64,000 nucleotides of DNA, taken from NCBI GenBank assembly GCA_965219915.1, contig OZ244794.1:1736001-1800000 (forward strand). Reading direction: 5' to 3'. Positions 27,321 through 37,613 of the stretch are shown in pieces (within the stretch, counting starts at the first letter, position 1; every line of letters begins with the position of its first letter). The position numbers and the translations under genes were made by a program. The notes under the pieces were generated by a model. That model had not been told where the DNA came from and searched no databases. It worked only from the letters and a program-made list of their open reading frames with translations. This DNA is from Bin80 sp965219915 (lineage in GTDB: Bacteria > Bacteroidota > Rhodothermia > Rhodothermales > Bin80).

Positions 27321-27781
27321 GCCACCGGCCAAATAGGCGCTTTCGAAAGCAAGCCAGGTCAGGTTGACGGTCCACGATCTTCTTGGATGTGAGGTAGTCA
27401 GTATGCTGGATGCGGCCCAAGTGGCCGGTTCGCATGGTCTGGAGCTGGCTAACGGACAGCTTTCAGGAGGGATGTATTTTTGCGACTCATCACCGATGAC
27501 AGGCAGGTTACACGACCGTTAGTCGTACGCCGATGTGGAATTGGAGCATTAAATGTCCTTGGAACGAGGCTATGGCTGGAATCCGTTGATCTTTTCGGCT
27601 AAATTAAGTTACACAACGTCGCAGGCAGTACAATGGGCAGACAAATTCTTTACTCGAATGGGTAGGACGACTCAGTACGCTGCTGAGGCATCGTTTGCAG
27701 TTGGACCGTTGGCTAGAATAGCTCAGGTCTAGCGAAGACCGGTGTGCGGTTTGAGCATTCGTCATTCTCACCAAGCCTTCG
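27321..27781. other. Intergenic region of about 460 bp, nothing recognised
   Basis: Translations in all frames are short and broken. GC content returns to the local level within about 40 bp of the DUF418 stop, so the right boundary of the imported segment may lie near 27330-27360. No terminal repeat or integrase site is obvious. It should contain the promoter of the TonB receptor. Confidence 0.4.
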
Positions 27782-30418
27782 TTGACGCACCATAATTACC
27801 TTATATCAATGATGAAACAGATTCATTCGATTGTTCGTGTGGCCTTGAAAATCAGCAGTGGTCTCGTAGCTATATTTTTGATTTCATTGCTTCATCAGGT
27901 TGCCAGCGCACAGATACCGGTTACGGGGACGGTGGTATCTGACGACACTGGTGAGCCGCTCGCAGGGGTTTCTGTTGTGATTGATGGCACGTTTATCGGT
28001 ACCATCACGGATCAAGATGGCATGTATGCGATTGATCTTCGGACCGAGGATGATGTATTGGTTTTTTCTTTCGTAGGATTTCGGACACAGCGCCGCATGG
28101 TGGGTCCGGGGGTCACGTCGATTAATGTTCGCATGCAACTGGATGTTGTCAAGATGGAGGAAATCAGCGTTGTCGGCGAGGAACCTAAGATCTTTGCGAG
28201 CAACGTGGTAGCTGCTCCAATGATACGTCAGCAGTCTTCAGTTACCAGTGTGGCATCGGTTATAGACAATCTTCCTGGTGTAAGTGTCCAGGAAGGTGAT
28301 TCGTACGGTATGGAAGACTGGTCAAGCAACGTCGTCATGCGAGGTTTTCAAGTCACCATCAATGAATCGCAAATTGGGACCACGATTGACGGATTCTCGA
28401 ACGGTACATCTGACTACTGGAGCGGCGCGAAGGCGAATCGGTTTGTTGATATTATCAATTTGGGTGGCATTGAGGTATCGCAAGGAACCGCCGACATTGC
28501 CTCACAGTCAGTGGAGGCACTGGGCGGAACATTTAACTATATCACGGACGATCCTGCACTAGAGCGACGTTACAAGATATCGGCTGCGGTTGGTGAGCAT
28601 GATGCGAGGAGGATCGCCATGCGTATTGATACCGGACCGCTGTTCGGGGAAGGGGCACATGCCTGGATAACAGCTCTTCGCCAGGAAGCAACCGATTGGG
28701 TTCAGGGCTCAGCGCAAAATGAACGTGAGCACGTTGCCGCGAAACTCGCATCAGCGCATGGGCATCTTGATCTCACCAGTTATTTCTCATACGATCGGAT
28801 TAATGAGGAAAACTACCAGCGGATCTACAGCGAAGCTGATTTTAGGGCAAACCCGCGGTGGGACCGTCTGATTGGCGATTGGCCGGGAGTACCATACCTG
28901 AACCAATTCTACAGACGAGGCTGGAAGACAGTGCGGAACAACACCTTTGGTTACGTGAAGGCTGAATGGGATACTGGCTTGTCCCTCTCAATTACTACGG
29001 GAGCCTATTTCCATCGGAATAGGGGCCGAGGTGACTGGATGCCTCCGTACATTGTTGACGTTTCTGACGATCAAGGCGGACCGGAGTCGGAACTGCAGGG
29101 TGGCCCCCCAATTCGCGGCGGGCAGCAACTCGGTCTGATACGTTTTGTTGATCAGAATGGCTCAGCCGTATCGCCCGAGCCTGGGTGCACATCGTCATTT
29201 ATTTTCAATTATTATGGGGCAGGTGGGCCGGACGTTGACCCTGCATGTCATCCAGGAGCAACGGCTGTTCAGTCATATCGCCACAGCCACTACGGGAAGG
29301 ATCGTACCGGTGTCACGGCCGAGGGAAATTGGATTGCATTGATTGGTGCGGCTGGCAGTTCACTACGCACCGGAATATGGTATGAGCGATCACGACGCCT
29401 ACTTGGCCGGGACTGGCACCGTATGCTGGATCCTTCGCTCAGCCAAATGTGGGATGAGCAGGCTTACTGGCACCAGTACGAATGGGATTTTCCACAGCAT
29501 ATATTCAGATGGTTTCTAGAAGAGACGCTTTATGTGGGTCCGTTGACTGCCAGCGTTGGTGCCAGACAGTTTCTTGTTGAAGTATCACGCACAGACGACT
29601 TTAATGTGGATCCAGAGTTGGCTGTAGATTCCAACTCGGATCTGCTCTTCTCCGGCGGTGTCACGTATGAATCGCCGATAGAAGGCTTGCGTCTGTTTGC
29701 TGGCTACTCCGAGAATTTCCGGGCATTCAGTTCGGCGCTGCTGGAAGTCCCCGGTCGGAGCCTCGATGCACTTGAACCCGAAACCTCCTCAAATATTGAC
29801 GTAGGTGTTCAGTATTCAGGTGGTAAGATTGCTTTGAGCGGAACTTTGTACGCCGTGGATTTCCAGAATCGCATTGTATTTCTCGGCCCGCAAACAGTAG
29901 CTGGACCGAATTACCTCATTCCAGGCGGGGGAGCATACTTCAATGCAGGCGGTTTAGACACGCGAGGATTCGAGTTCTCGGCCACTGTGCAGCTACCACG
30001 CCAGGTATCTCTCTATTCGGCTTACACGCGCAATAACTCGGAGTATATTGGCAGCGGCGATTCCGCCGTGGATGCGGACCAAGGAACGCTACCGGGTACG
30101 GACGTCACGGGCGTGCCTGATCAACTCTGGGTTGTTTCCGTTGATCGCCCCGGCCCGCTGAGTGCGGGGCTATCAGCAAAGTATACGTCTACCCGGCGTG
30201 TAAGCCTGACAAATGATTGGTACGCAGATGCCTATTGGATCGTGGATGCTTATGTCAGTTTATTGGGAGAAACCCTAGGTCAATTGTTTCGGTCAATGGA
30301 ATTCTCGCTGGTTGCAAACAACTTGTTCGACGAAACATACCTGTCCGCAATTACGGAGAACGCTGCCTGGCTTGGGGCACCACGGACGATCTCAATGACC
30401 ACTACGATCACGTTCTAA
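27782..30418 (+). CDS. TonB-dependent outer-membrane receptor with carboxypeptidase-regulatory-like domain
   Basis: 878 residues; the likely start is one of the ATGs at 27809/27812 giving MKQIHSIVR and a signal peptide ending ASAQ. Residues about 45-125 form the CarboxypepD_reg-like domain (VTGTVVSDDTGEPLAGVSVVIDGT), then a plug (EISVVGEE..., DNLPGVSV, VVMRGFQV, GGIEVSQGTADI) and a beta-barrel ending in TITF, the usual C-terminal phenylalanine for barrel insertion. No SusD partner follows, so it is more like a siderophore, vitamin or small-molecule receptor than a glycan-uptake pair. The ligand is unknown. Confidence 0.9.
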   Translation: MTHHNYLISMMKQIHSIVRVALKISSGLVAIFLISLLHQVASAQIPVTGTVVSDDTGEPLAGVSVVIDGTFIGTITDQDGMYAIDLRTEDDVLVFSFVGFRTQRRMVGPGVTSINVRMQLDVVKMEEISVVGEEPKIFASNVVAAPMIRQQSSVTSVASVIDNLPGVSVQEGDSYGMEDWSSNVVMRGFQVTINESQIGTTIDGFSNGTSDYWSGAKANRFVDIINLGGIEVSQGTADIASQSVEALGGTFNYITDDPALERRYKISAAVGEHDARRIAMRIDTGPLFGEGAHAWITALRQEATDWVQGSAQNEREHVAAKLASAHGHLDLTSYFSYDRINEENYQRIYSEADFRANPRWDRLIGDWPGVPYLNQFYRRGWKTVRNNTFGYVKAEWDTGLSLSITTGAYFHRNRGRGDWMPPYIVDVSDDQGGPESELQGGPPIRGGQQLGLIRFVDQNGSAVSPEPGCTSSFIFNYYGAGGPDVDPACHPGATAVQSYRHSHYGKDRTGVTAEGNWIALIGAAGSSLRTGIWYERSRRLLGRDWHRMLDPSLSQMWDEQAYWHQYEWDFPQHIFRWFLEETLYVGPLTASVGARQFLVEVSRTDDFNVDPELAVDSNSDLLFSGGVTYESPIEGLRLFAGYSENFRAFSSALLEVPGRSLDALEPETSSNIDVGVQYSGGKIALSGTLYAVDFQNRIVFLGPQTVAGPNYLIPGGGAYFNAGGLDTRGFEFSATVQLPRQVSLYSAYTRNNSEYIGSGDSAVDADQGTLPGTDVTGVPDQLWVVSVDRPGPLSAGLSAKYTSTRRVSLTNDWYADAYWIVDAYVSLLGETLGQLFRSMEFSLVANNLFDETYLSAITENAAWLGAPRTISMTTTITF

Positions 30419-30463
30419 CCATACGTGACTGTTGAAAAAGGCTGTTTTCAGACCTCAGGCACC

Positions 30464-30480
30464 GGATTTCTGTGAAATCC
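30464..30480. terminator. Small perfect hairpin between convergent genes
   Basis: GGATTTC and GAAATCC form a 7-bp stem with a 3-nt loop, 45 bp after the TonB receptor stop and 38 bp before the glycosyltransferase stop. There is no T tract, so a terminator role is only positional. Confidence 0.3.
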
Positions 30481-30518
30481 TGCTTGGCTAAAGCTTTTGG
30501 AAATTTAGGCTAAGAGGG

Positions 30519-31679
30519 TCATCCCTTTTTCAGCGTTCGTTCTTCTGCATACTGAATTGCCTCGACCAAGCCATCTATCATACTCTCCAGTTTCAGGTTG
30601 GCTTGTGCATACGCAAGTGCATTTGCTGAGAAATAGTCGCGGTTATCCAGGACGGCGAGGACTGCTTTAACAAGACCATTGAGGTCTCCATAGCTGGCCC
30701 GCATGCCGTTCACATTAGGTTGCAAGTAGGCGATTTCCGGGCTGTGGTAGCGGATCTTCGGATCGGGGCTTGTGCAGGTTACTACGGGGAGGCCCAGGCA
30801 AAATGCATGATTAACATTCAGACCGACGTACCCCGGGCAAACCATCACGTCTGCCGCGTAGATCCATGGAGCAGAATCTTCCAAGCGCGGGATTGCACCT
30901 GGGAGGAATACATTTTTCAAGTCTTCATTCTTAACTCTGGCTTGTAGATGGGCGTATTCTGGTCCGTCACCAATTAGGACCAAGGCATTTTCCTCGGTAA
31001 TTCCCAAGGATTTATGCAGGTCCAGGAGGATTTCCGGTCGCTTGTCCGCGACCAGGCGTCCAATAAAGACCACGATCCTTCCTTGCTCAGGCAGACCCAG
31101 GCGGTTCCGAACGCGTGCCTTACCTTCTTCTGCCAACGTGCTGTACAGTCTGAACAGTTGGGGAGTATCCAATGTGTTGCGCGCGACAAAGCAGCGCCCT
31201 CCGGGTACAAATGGGGCGATCAATTCGGCGATTTGATCAGTGTAGCAGACGCAGCCATCCACTCTCTTTGCAAGTGCTATGCGGTAACGGTCCAATGGAT
31301 GAAGTTTCGATAAGGCACGATTATTGGATGAAAAATGCCCCCAGAGAAGCGTACCGATACCCTTTCTTTGCGCAGAACTCAGCAGAAAGGGCAATGAGAG
31401 CGTACGAGGGGATTCCTCTGCCAGTAAGACACTAGGGTTACAGGCAAAAACGGGCTGAGTATTTTGAATTAATGCTCTTTGCCCGCCGATCCAGGTGTTG
31501 CGTAGCCGGATACGTTTATAAGTTGGAGCCGGTCCACTGGAAAGTGCTTTGAAGGAAGCTTCCGGGGGAGTACCTGCGCACACGACAAGACGTCCATCCA
31601 AACGATCATTGAGCTCCTCAAGAATAGGTCGCCGATATCCCGGCACAAAGCGAGCGATGTAGGCAATTGGATCATTCAT
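30519..31679 (-). CDS. Glycosyltransferase family 4-like (exopolysaccharide)
   Basis: 386 residues. The C-terminal half has the GT-B nucleotide-sugar binding pattern: RIVVFIGRLVADKRPEILLD, ALVLIGDGPEYAHL, NVFLPGAIPRLEDSAPWIYAADVMVCPG. The retaining GT4 ExxxxxE signature is altered to a PGYVGLNVNHAFCLGLPVV segment. It is the last gene of the polysaccharide operon and its start overlaps the previous glycosyltransferase by 4 bp. Donor and acceptor are unknown. Confidence 0.85.
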   Translation of the reverse strand: MNDPIAYIARFVPGYRRPILEELNDRLDGRLVVCAGTPPEASFKALSSGPAPTYKRIRLRNTWIGGQRALIQNTQPVFACNPSVLLAEESPRTLSLPFLLSSAQRKGIGTLLWGHFSSNNRALSKLHPLDRYRIALAKRVDGCVCYTDQIAELIAPFVPGGRCFVARNTLDTPQLFRLYSTLAEEGKARVRNRLGLPEQGRIVVFIGRLVADKRPEILLDLHKSLGITEENALVLIGDGPEYAHLQARVKNEDLKNVFLPGAIPRLEDSAPWIYAADVMVCPGYVGLNVNHAFCLGLPVVTCTSPDPKIRYHSPEIAYLQPNVNGMRASYGDLNGLVKAVLAVLDNRDYFSANALAYAQANLKLESMIDGLVEAIQYAEERTLKKG

Positions 31680-32851
31680 TTACACGCCTGTTGAATTACG
31701 TGCTCAAACCGATCCGTAATCCGCCCAATCTCAAAATTTTTTGTTGCCCAGGCTTCCGCTTTTTCCCCCATGGTTTGGCGCAGTTCAGGGGTGCCAAGGA
31801 GAATCTCGGCTTTTCGGATAAAATCTGTGTGGTCGGTGGGTGCGGTGACGAAACCAGCACCTGATTCTTCAAGGATGCGAGCCGCAAGATTTTCCGCGGG
31901 AATAGCTGCAAGAACCGGGCGTTTTGCGCAGAGATAGGTTAGGATCTTGGAAGGCACGGAAAATTGCCCCGCGTCTTCCGTGAGCAGAACAAGGAGCACC
32001 TCGGCGCTGGCATACATTGCCGGAAGCTGATCTGAATCTTGATAGGGTAGCACTACAAGATTAGTAAGGTTGTGGGATTCTATCGCCTGAGTAAGCCAGG
32101 CCGCTCCTGCTCCCTGGGAGACAACCACGACCTGTGCCCGCTCCTCAAACTCTTGCGCGAGGCGCACGAGTACAGCCGGGTCATGCTTCATACTTAGGGT
32201 ACCTGTGTAGAGCAGGATGGGACGATCACCAAGATTATGCTGACGCACCCATGTTTTAGGCTCGACAGTAGGTTTTTCCAGAATTCCCCAATTCTCAATC
32301 ACATGATACCGGTCAGGGGCAACCCCAAATTCCTGGAGGGCAGGGCGGAAGTCTTCAGTAATTGCGACGACTGCATCACTCTCACGCAGCAGTCTACCTT
32401 CCATGGACTGAAAATAACTACCAATAGCCGAGGCGAGCAGCGGTAGCTTGGACCGAAGCACTTTCGATGCTGCTAACCCAATGAGATCCTGAAGCCAGAA
32501 AACGAACGGTATATCGTGTTGCTTGCATGTCCGCAGTATGCGGTCTTGTGCGCTCAGGGGGGCGTTTGCGGAAATAACAATGTCTGGATTAAATTTTAAA
32601 ATGATCTTTGCCGCCAGACGTCCATACTCCCGTTCCTGTCCCCAGCGTCGGATGAGGTTGTATTTGTTGAATGATTGTGCGGTCTGGATAGGGAGTAGTG
32701 TGAGATTTGATAAGTTCTCGTGCACATTGCGAGGGGTTGTGACGAGGCTGTCACAGTATGCGTGCGCCACCACATGTCCACGATTTTGCAGAGAATGACT
32801 TAGTGTGACTGGGAAAGCGTAGGCACCAAAATCGTGAATTAAGATTCGCAT
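31676..32851 (-). CDS. Glycosyltransferase family 4-like (WcaI-type)
   Basis: 391 residues. The N-terminal MRILIHDFGAYAFPVTLSHSL and FWLQDLIGLAAS resemble WcaI/WbuB-type fucosyl- or amino-sugar transferases. The C-terminal half has ILLYTGTLSMKHDPAVLVRLA and VLLVLLTEDAGQFSVPSKILTYLCAKRPVLA, the donor-binding Rossmann portion. A role in building the repeat unit of the exopolysaccharide is inferred from neighbours. Confidence 0.87.
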   Translation of the reverse strand: MRILIHDFGAYAFPVTLSHSLQNRGHVVAHAYCDSLVTTPRNVHENLSNLTLLPIQTAQSFNKYNLIRRWGQEREYGRLAAKIILKFNPDIVISANAPLSAQDRILRTCKQHDIPFVFWLQDLIGLAASKVLRSKLPLLASAIGSYFQSMEGRLLRESDAVVAITEDFRPALQEFGVAPDRYHVIENWGILEKPTVEPKTWVRQHNLGDRPILLYTGTLSMKHDPAVLVRLAQEFEERAQVVVVSQGAGAAWLTQAIESHNLTNLVVLPYQDSDQLPAMYASAEVLLVLLTEDAGQFSVPSKILTYLCAKRPVLAAIPAENLAARILEESGAGFVTAPTDHTDFIRKAEILLGTPELRQTMGEKAEAWATKNFEIGRITDRFEHVIQQACK

Positions 32852-32966
32852 TCACCAATTGTGTGTTCAATCTGAAAATGAAGAATGGGCAGAATGTGGG
32901 AAATCTGTCAGCTGTTAGAGGGCTACGGGGCCTATGATAGACTCGTCTTTTTAAAGACTGAAGCAG

Positions 32967-34439
32967 TTACTCAACCTGACGGTTTGAATTATGATTATCC
33001 CGATGCACGTGGTCAGTATCTGACCGTTCCCGCATGATTCGGTGCCCGGCACCGGCTGCCAGTCCGGCAGCGATGGCAATAATGAAGAGGTAGTTTTTGA
33101 GGAAAAAAGGATTTTGTGTTAACGTCGAAATCGTTAATGCAATCAGGGGCACGGCACCCGCCAAGCCTGCCAAGCGCGTCCAGCGTTCGGCAGTATTACT
33201 TCGAAATGCCCGCAAGCCCAGCCTAACCACGGAATACCAGAAATACATCACCAACCCGAGCCCCCAGAGCCCGTACTTGTACCACAGTCCGATGTATCCA
33301 TTATGCACGAACGAGTCCGTGTCGGTTGATTGATGAACAATGTCGAAGAACAAATAGGACACGCCAGGGCCGTGCCCAATAAGTGGATTCACCGCAATTT
33401 TTTCAAGCACAGCGCCGGTTTCCCTGAACCGGTTCACGAGAGACAGGTCCTGCGTAAAAGCTGTGGCAATTGAGCTAAAGCGCTCAGTGATTCCTTCAAG
33501 TATTACCACCAGGAATGGTCCGATCAACACGTAACCTATCCCCAGAATCACAACGCTGACAATCGTTCCGGTCGTCAGCATTTTGATGCGCTCGGGAGTA
33601 CGAACGAGAAAAACAAGTACAATTGCACCGAAGGCAAAAGCAAGCCAGAAACCCCGGGCCTGCGTCATGATCAAGCCGGCAAATGTTAGCGCCAGTGCGA
33701 TCGCAGAAAGTAGAACGGGCATCAAGCCCTTAGCATAAACCAATAAGACCAGACTCATGAGTGCACCAACCATGAGCAAGCAGTCATTAACAACCACCCG
33801 TGAGCCAGCCACTTGCCACAGCTGAGTCGCCCCAGCCAGGTCAGATGCGTAGTTGAATGTGTTCAACAATGCGACGCCTGCACTCATAAGCACCACGGTT
33901 GTAAGCATGATCCTCGGTCCGAGCCTGTGGTGGACCACAGTATGCTTAACCGGAAAGTATATCAGCAACATTGATAGCGAAATCAACTCGCTGAACGCAA
34001 CCCTGAAATCCCCCTGAAATACCGTGGTGAGGATCAAGCTTGCCGGAAGCAAAAACAGAAATATTGCGAGTGACCAATCTGCTTTTTCGGTCAGAATATT
34101 TCCTGATCCAAAAACAACATGTTGCAGGAACCACATGCCGAGTACCGCGAACAGGTACAGTGCATAGGCAACCTCTACCACCTGAAAGCCGCTCTCATTT
34201 GAGGCGATCAATACGAAGCCAGCGATGGTGGCTACCAGGTTGATCAGAGGATTAGCAAATAAAAAGCATATGGCAACTGTCCCGATTATTGCCACAGGAA
34301 GCACAGCTGTGTAGATCACAGATCCAGTGAAGGCAAGCGCAAGTACCAGTGCCAGGCCCAAAATGAGGCCGGCAATGATCAGTGCATTGCCAATTCGGTA
34401 CAGACTTGATGGAGTTGATAGGGCGCCAACCAGTCCCAT
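32967..34439 (-). CDS. O-antigen ligase / Wzy-like polymerase membrane protein
   Basis: 490 residues with about 12 hydrophobic segments. The large loop near the C-terminus carries NPLIGHGPGVSYLFF followed by DSFVHNGYIGLWYKYGLWGL, the GxGPG...H-N pattern of the Wzy_C/WaaL family. Such proteins polymerise or ligate lipid-linked glycans on the periplasmic face. Given the Wza- and Wzz-like genes upstream, polymerase is the better guess. The gene lies 45 bp after the chain-length gene and 115 bp before the first glycosyltransferase. Confidence 0.83.
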   Translation of the reverse strand: MGLVGALSTPSSLYRIGNALIIAGLILGLALVLALAFTGSVIYTAVLPVAIIGTVAICFLFANPLINLVATIAGFVLIASNESGFQVVEVAYALYLFAVLGMWFLQHVVFGSGNILTEKADWSLAIFLFLLPASLILTTVFQGDFRVAFSELISLSMLLIYFPVKHTVVHHRLGPRIMLTTVVLMSAGVALLNTFNYASDLAGATQLWQVAGSRVVVNDCLLMVGALMSLVLLVYAKGLMPVLLSAIALALTFAGLIMTQARGFWLAFAFGAIVLVFLVRTPERIKMLTTGTIVSVVILGIGYVLIGPFLVVILEGITERFSSIATAFTQDLSLVNRFRETGAVLEKIAVNPLIGHGPGVSYLFFDIVHQSTDTDSFVHNGYIGLWYKYGLWGLGLVMYFWYSVVRLGLRAFRSNTAERWTRLAGLAGAVPLIALTISTLTQNPFFLKNYLFIIAIAAGLAAGAGHRIMRERSDTDHVHRDNHNSNRQVE

Positions 34440-34484
34440 TTCGTGCTTTTATTGAGCGTTGCGCCAATAGTAATGATTCTCCGG

Positions 34485-35660
34485 TTACCCGGAACTCAGG
34501 CGTTCGGCAATCAGTGTGTGATTTTTTTTCCACCAGCTGCTGATGAGAACGTATAGAATGGAGAGCAGGAAGCCTGAGAATGTACTGATAACGCAGATAG
34601 CTGCACGCCAGGGGCGTGCCTTTTCAACAGGAGGTATAGCGGGGTCCAGTTGCTGGACCGATTCTGAAGCACGCTCCTCTTCCAGTCTGGCCTCTTCCAG
34701 TACCGGTCGCGTAAACTCAAGAAGCGTGCCCAGGATTAAGGCATCCGTCTCTAATTCCACGAACCTGTGTGCAACTTCAGGAAGGACATCCTGGGGTACC
34801 GGCATGACCCGTTCCTGTCCCTCCAGCGCCTGATTATAGGATTGCCAAGCCTGATCAACTGCCCGTTGAGCCGCACGTGTTTGTGAGTGACTGTCTCCGT
34901 ACAGAAAGCGCAGGTTATCAAGTTCAAGTTCCGACACAAAGATCTGCGTCCTCCACTCCGCAAGTGCTTCCGCAAACGCCGCTCCCTGGGAAGGTAAATC
35001 CAGCACACCGGTCTCTTCCTGGAGTAATCGGATGGCTAGCGTTACTGCCGCCAAACTATCCACAAACGATTGATAACGTTTTTCGACGGTACGGCGATAC
35101 TCACGGGCAGTTTGTGTTGACAGTTCTACTCCGATCCGGTTCAGCTCCGAGACAAAGAAGTTGGCCATATCGGCCGCACGCTGCGGGTCTTTGTCATAGG
35201 CCTGTATAGACAAGTAGTTATACTCATTGTCCACAACAAATTCGACATTGCCCTCCAGTTCCTCAATCGCGTATTTCATAGGGGCGTCACTGTCAGTAAG
35301 GTCATACACCTCTATGAGATTGAACTCTTCCACAACGCTTTCTTTTACTGTGCGGCTATCCAAAATCGCAAGCTGCTGCTGGTAATCGCTGACCAATCCT
35401 CCAAGCAGCGATGAAGCGCTGCTCCCGAGACGCCCACTGATGACCCCCGAAAGTAGACCCGAGGAGGTTTGTCCAGGGATCAGGAGGCGCGTCTCTGCCA
35501 TATACCAGTTCGACAGTAGGAGGCTGATAACTACAGAAGCTACTCCGAAGAATCCAGTGATCCCAATGATCAGCCAGCGCTTTTTCAGTAAAGCGCGGAA
35601 AAATGCCCAGAATATCTCGCTGGGGGATCTTGAGGGTTCAGTCATCGAAGCGCGTTCCAT
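34485..35660 (-). CDS. Polysaccharide co-polymerase (Wzz-type chain-length determinant)
   Basis: 391 residues. A first membrane helix (about 29-48) and a C-terminal helix (about 353-373) flank a periplasmic coiled-coil-rich domain. The proline motif DPAIPPVEKARPWR just before the second helix is the Wzz signature. There is no cytoplasmic BY-kinase domain at the C-terminus, unlike Wzc. It regulates polymer length with the polymerase and the export channel. The start overlaps the end of the export gene by 19 bp. Confidence 0.88.
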   Translation of the reverse strand: MERASMTEPSRSPSEIFWAFFRALLKKRWLIIGITGFFGVASVVISLLLSNWYMAETRLLIPGQTSSGLLSGVISGRLGSSASSLLGGLVSDYQQQLAILDSRTVKESVVEEFNLIEVYDLTDSDAPMKYAIEELEGNVEFVVDNEYNYLSIQAYDKDPQRAADMANFFVSELNRIGVELSTQTAREYRRTVEKRYQSFVDSLAAVTLAIRLLQEETGVLDLPSQGAAFAEALAEWRTQIFVSELELDNLRFLYGDSHSQTRAAQRAVDQAWQSYNQALEGQERVMPVPQDVLPEVAHRFVELETDALILGTLLEFTRPVLEEARLEEERASESVQQLDPAIPPVEKARPWRAAICVISTFSGFLLSILYVLISSWWKKNHTLIAERLSSG

Positions 35661-37360
35661 ATAACAAGAGTTACTGTGGCTGCGGCGGAGAGGACCCCAA
35701 CTAGGGCTTGAACCTGCTGTGCACGTGCTTGCCGGGACGTCACGGTTAGCTGTTCCAGTCGAGAAACGAAAATGGTATCGCCTGGACGTACAGGTTCATT
35801 CAATCCTTGGCGTACAGTAGAACTACTCCCGTTATAGATATAAACTTTATCCGCCTCCGGCCCCGATCCCCCGACACGATCAACATAGTACTCAGCAGTC
35901 ATTCCCGACACAAAAGTCACATAGCCTGGCTGAGGAACGTTTCCAGTTACCAGGACTGTGCCTTCGTCACGAGGGAAGATTAGCCGGTCTCCGTCGAAGA
36001 GTACAATATCTTTACTACTGCCGGACAGTGCACCGGCGATGTCCGCAGCTACATGGCTGCCGAGTTCACCGGAGAAGGGCCTCCGAAAGCTTTCAGAGAA
36101 TAATCGGCCGGTGGGATCACTAGTCGAAGTAGGTACTAATTCAGATTCTGCAAGGATTTGAGGGGTATCTATGAGATTGTTTTGGCTCGTACGCTCCAAC
36201 GTGGCCGAACTAGTACTTGCACCGTCCCTGAGTCCGCCAGCCAGTTCAACCAACTGTGTCAGCGTCGTTATCCCTCCCTCTATACGATATTCTCCGGGGT
36301 ATTTGACCCATCCCTCAATTATTGCTGTAGCTGTTTTCTGTTCATAGATAGTGAGATGGTCGCCGGCCATTAGAGGCTGTTCCCTCATCGAGTTCTGTTC
36401 CAATTCCTCAATGCTCTTATCAAGAACCGTTTGATAGGCGCCATTACGCCATCGCATGAGGCGGAATTGCGTTGTGCCATTTAGCGGGCGCCCCCCCGTT
36501 GCAAGGTCAAGCAGGCTGGCAATAGTATCATCTGGGCGCCAGTCGTACAGGCCGGGCCAGGCAACATCACCGGAAATACGTATACTCTCCCGAATTTCGT
36601 GATAGGCGGGAACATTGATCCGATCGCCATCCCGCAGGAGCGGGTTGTAAGCTACATTGCCTGTTGTCTGGTAACGAGGAAGATCAATCAGCTCTTCCGT
36701 TCCGTCTCTGTGCTGTATCTGGATGTTTCTCAATGAAGGTTTGTAGGCCTCGTTGGTTTCCGGTCGAAACAGCTGTTCAGGAGCCACAAAATCAACCTCT
36801 ACATCTTCGTTGATCTGCCTTGTGGTCATTACACCGGAGGAGAGCGCCTGGAGTACTACATCACTTACACGCGAAGCGGGGAGCATCAGGAATCGTCCAG
36901 TTTTAATTACTGAGCCTGTAACGTGAACATAGAAGCTTCGCGCCTGTGCGAGAGAGAGACTGATGGGGGCATTTACATATCTGGATTCGAGCAGCTCCAT
37001 TGCACTGCTCACAACCTCAGCAAGTGTATTGCCACCAACATCCAGGGCACCGACTTCCGGAAGCGGTAGTACACCTGAAGCTGAGACGGTCAGCGGGATC
37101 TCGAGTGGGCTCAGTCCTCCAATCATTAAACGGAAGACATCGCCAGGACCAATGAGATATTCATTGGGATCAACGGCCCCCTCCAGTGCGAGAAGGCCGG
37201 ATTGCCCAACCTGTGTAAGTATGGCTCTCCTGATCTCCTCCTGGGGGTCATCCGGGGTTGTGCTGACCGAGGACACTCGGTTAGGAGCGATTTGAGCACT
37301 TGCTGGAATCGTTAGAGCCAAAAAAAAGGCAGCAACCCAGCAGATAGTGAGCTTACGCAT
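35642..37360 (-). CDS. Polysaccharide export protein with SLBB domains (Wza-like)
   Basis: 572 residues from the ATG at 37360, which gives a signal peptide (MRKLTICWVAAFFLALTIPASAQ); the frame continues upstream to 37528 but without protein character. The Poly_export domain begins at YLIGPGDVFRLMIGG, and several SLBB (beta-grasp) repeats follow (INVPAYHEIRESIRISGDVAWPGLYDW, AIIEGWVKYPGEYRIEGG, VTGNVPQPGYVTFVSG). A C-terminal hydrophobic helix (about 548-568) may cross a membrane. It forms the outer-membrane channel for exopolysaccharide. It is the first gene of the five-gene minus-strand operon. Confidence 0.9.
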   Translation of the reverse strand: MRKLTICWVAAFFLALTIPASAQIAPNRVSSVSTTPDDPQEEIRRAILTQVGQSGLLALEGAVDPNEYLIGPGDVFRLMIGGLSPLEIPLTVSASGVLPLPEVGALDVGGNTLAEVVSSAMELLESRYVNAPISLSLAQARSFYVHVTGSVIKTGRFLMLPASRVSDVVLQALSSGVMTTRQINEDVEVDFVAPEQLFRPETNEAYKPSLRNIQIQHRDGTEELIDLPRYQTTGNVAYNPLLRDGDRINVPAYHEIRESIRISGDVAWPGLYDWRPDDTIASLLDLATGGRPLNGTTQFRLMRWRNGAYQTVLDKSIEELEQNSMREQPLMAGDHLTIYEQKTATAIIEGWVKYPGEYRIEGGITTLTQLVELAGGLRDGASTSSATLERTSQNNLIDTPQILAESELVPTSTSDPTGRLFSESFRRPFSGELGSHVAADIAGALSGSSKDIVLFDGDRLIFPRDEGTVLVTGNVPQPGYVTFVSGMTAEYYVDRVGGSGPEADKVYIYNGSSSTVRQGLNEPVRPGDTIFVSRLEQLTVTSRQARAQQVQALVGVLSAAATVTLVIWNALR

Positions 37361-37613
37361 CGGCGAAGAATGTTTCACGAACAAAGAGACGACGGAGTAG
37401 CCGATGTAGCGATGTGTGTAACTGAAGCTGAGCAGAAAACGGGGCATACAACGATATGGGGCAGCGCATGTTTCGGTAATGAATTTCAAATTGCGTGATA
37501 TTGTGCTTGTATTCTTAGGTTGAAGCATGACAAAAGTGGGTTAACGTACATCATAACTGCGGACAGCGACTCGACCGATTGACTGCGTTTGTCATTAACC
37601 ATGCTGTGTACCC

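Noticed and set aside
37361..37528. 56-codon N-terminal extension of the polysaccharide export gene
   Set aside because: A normal signal peptide starts at the internal ATG at 37360; the extension has no protein-like pattern.
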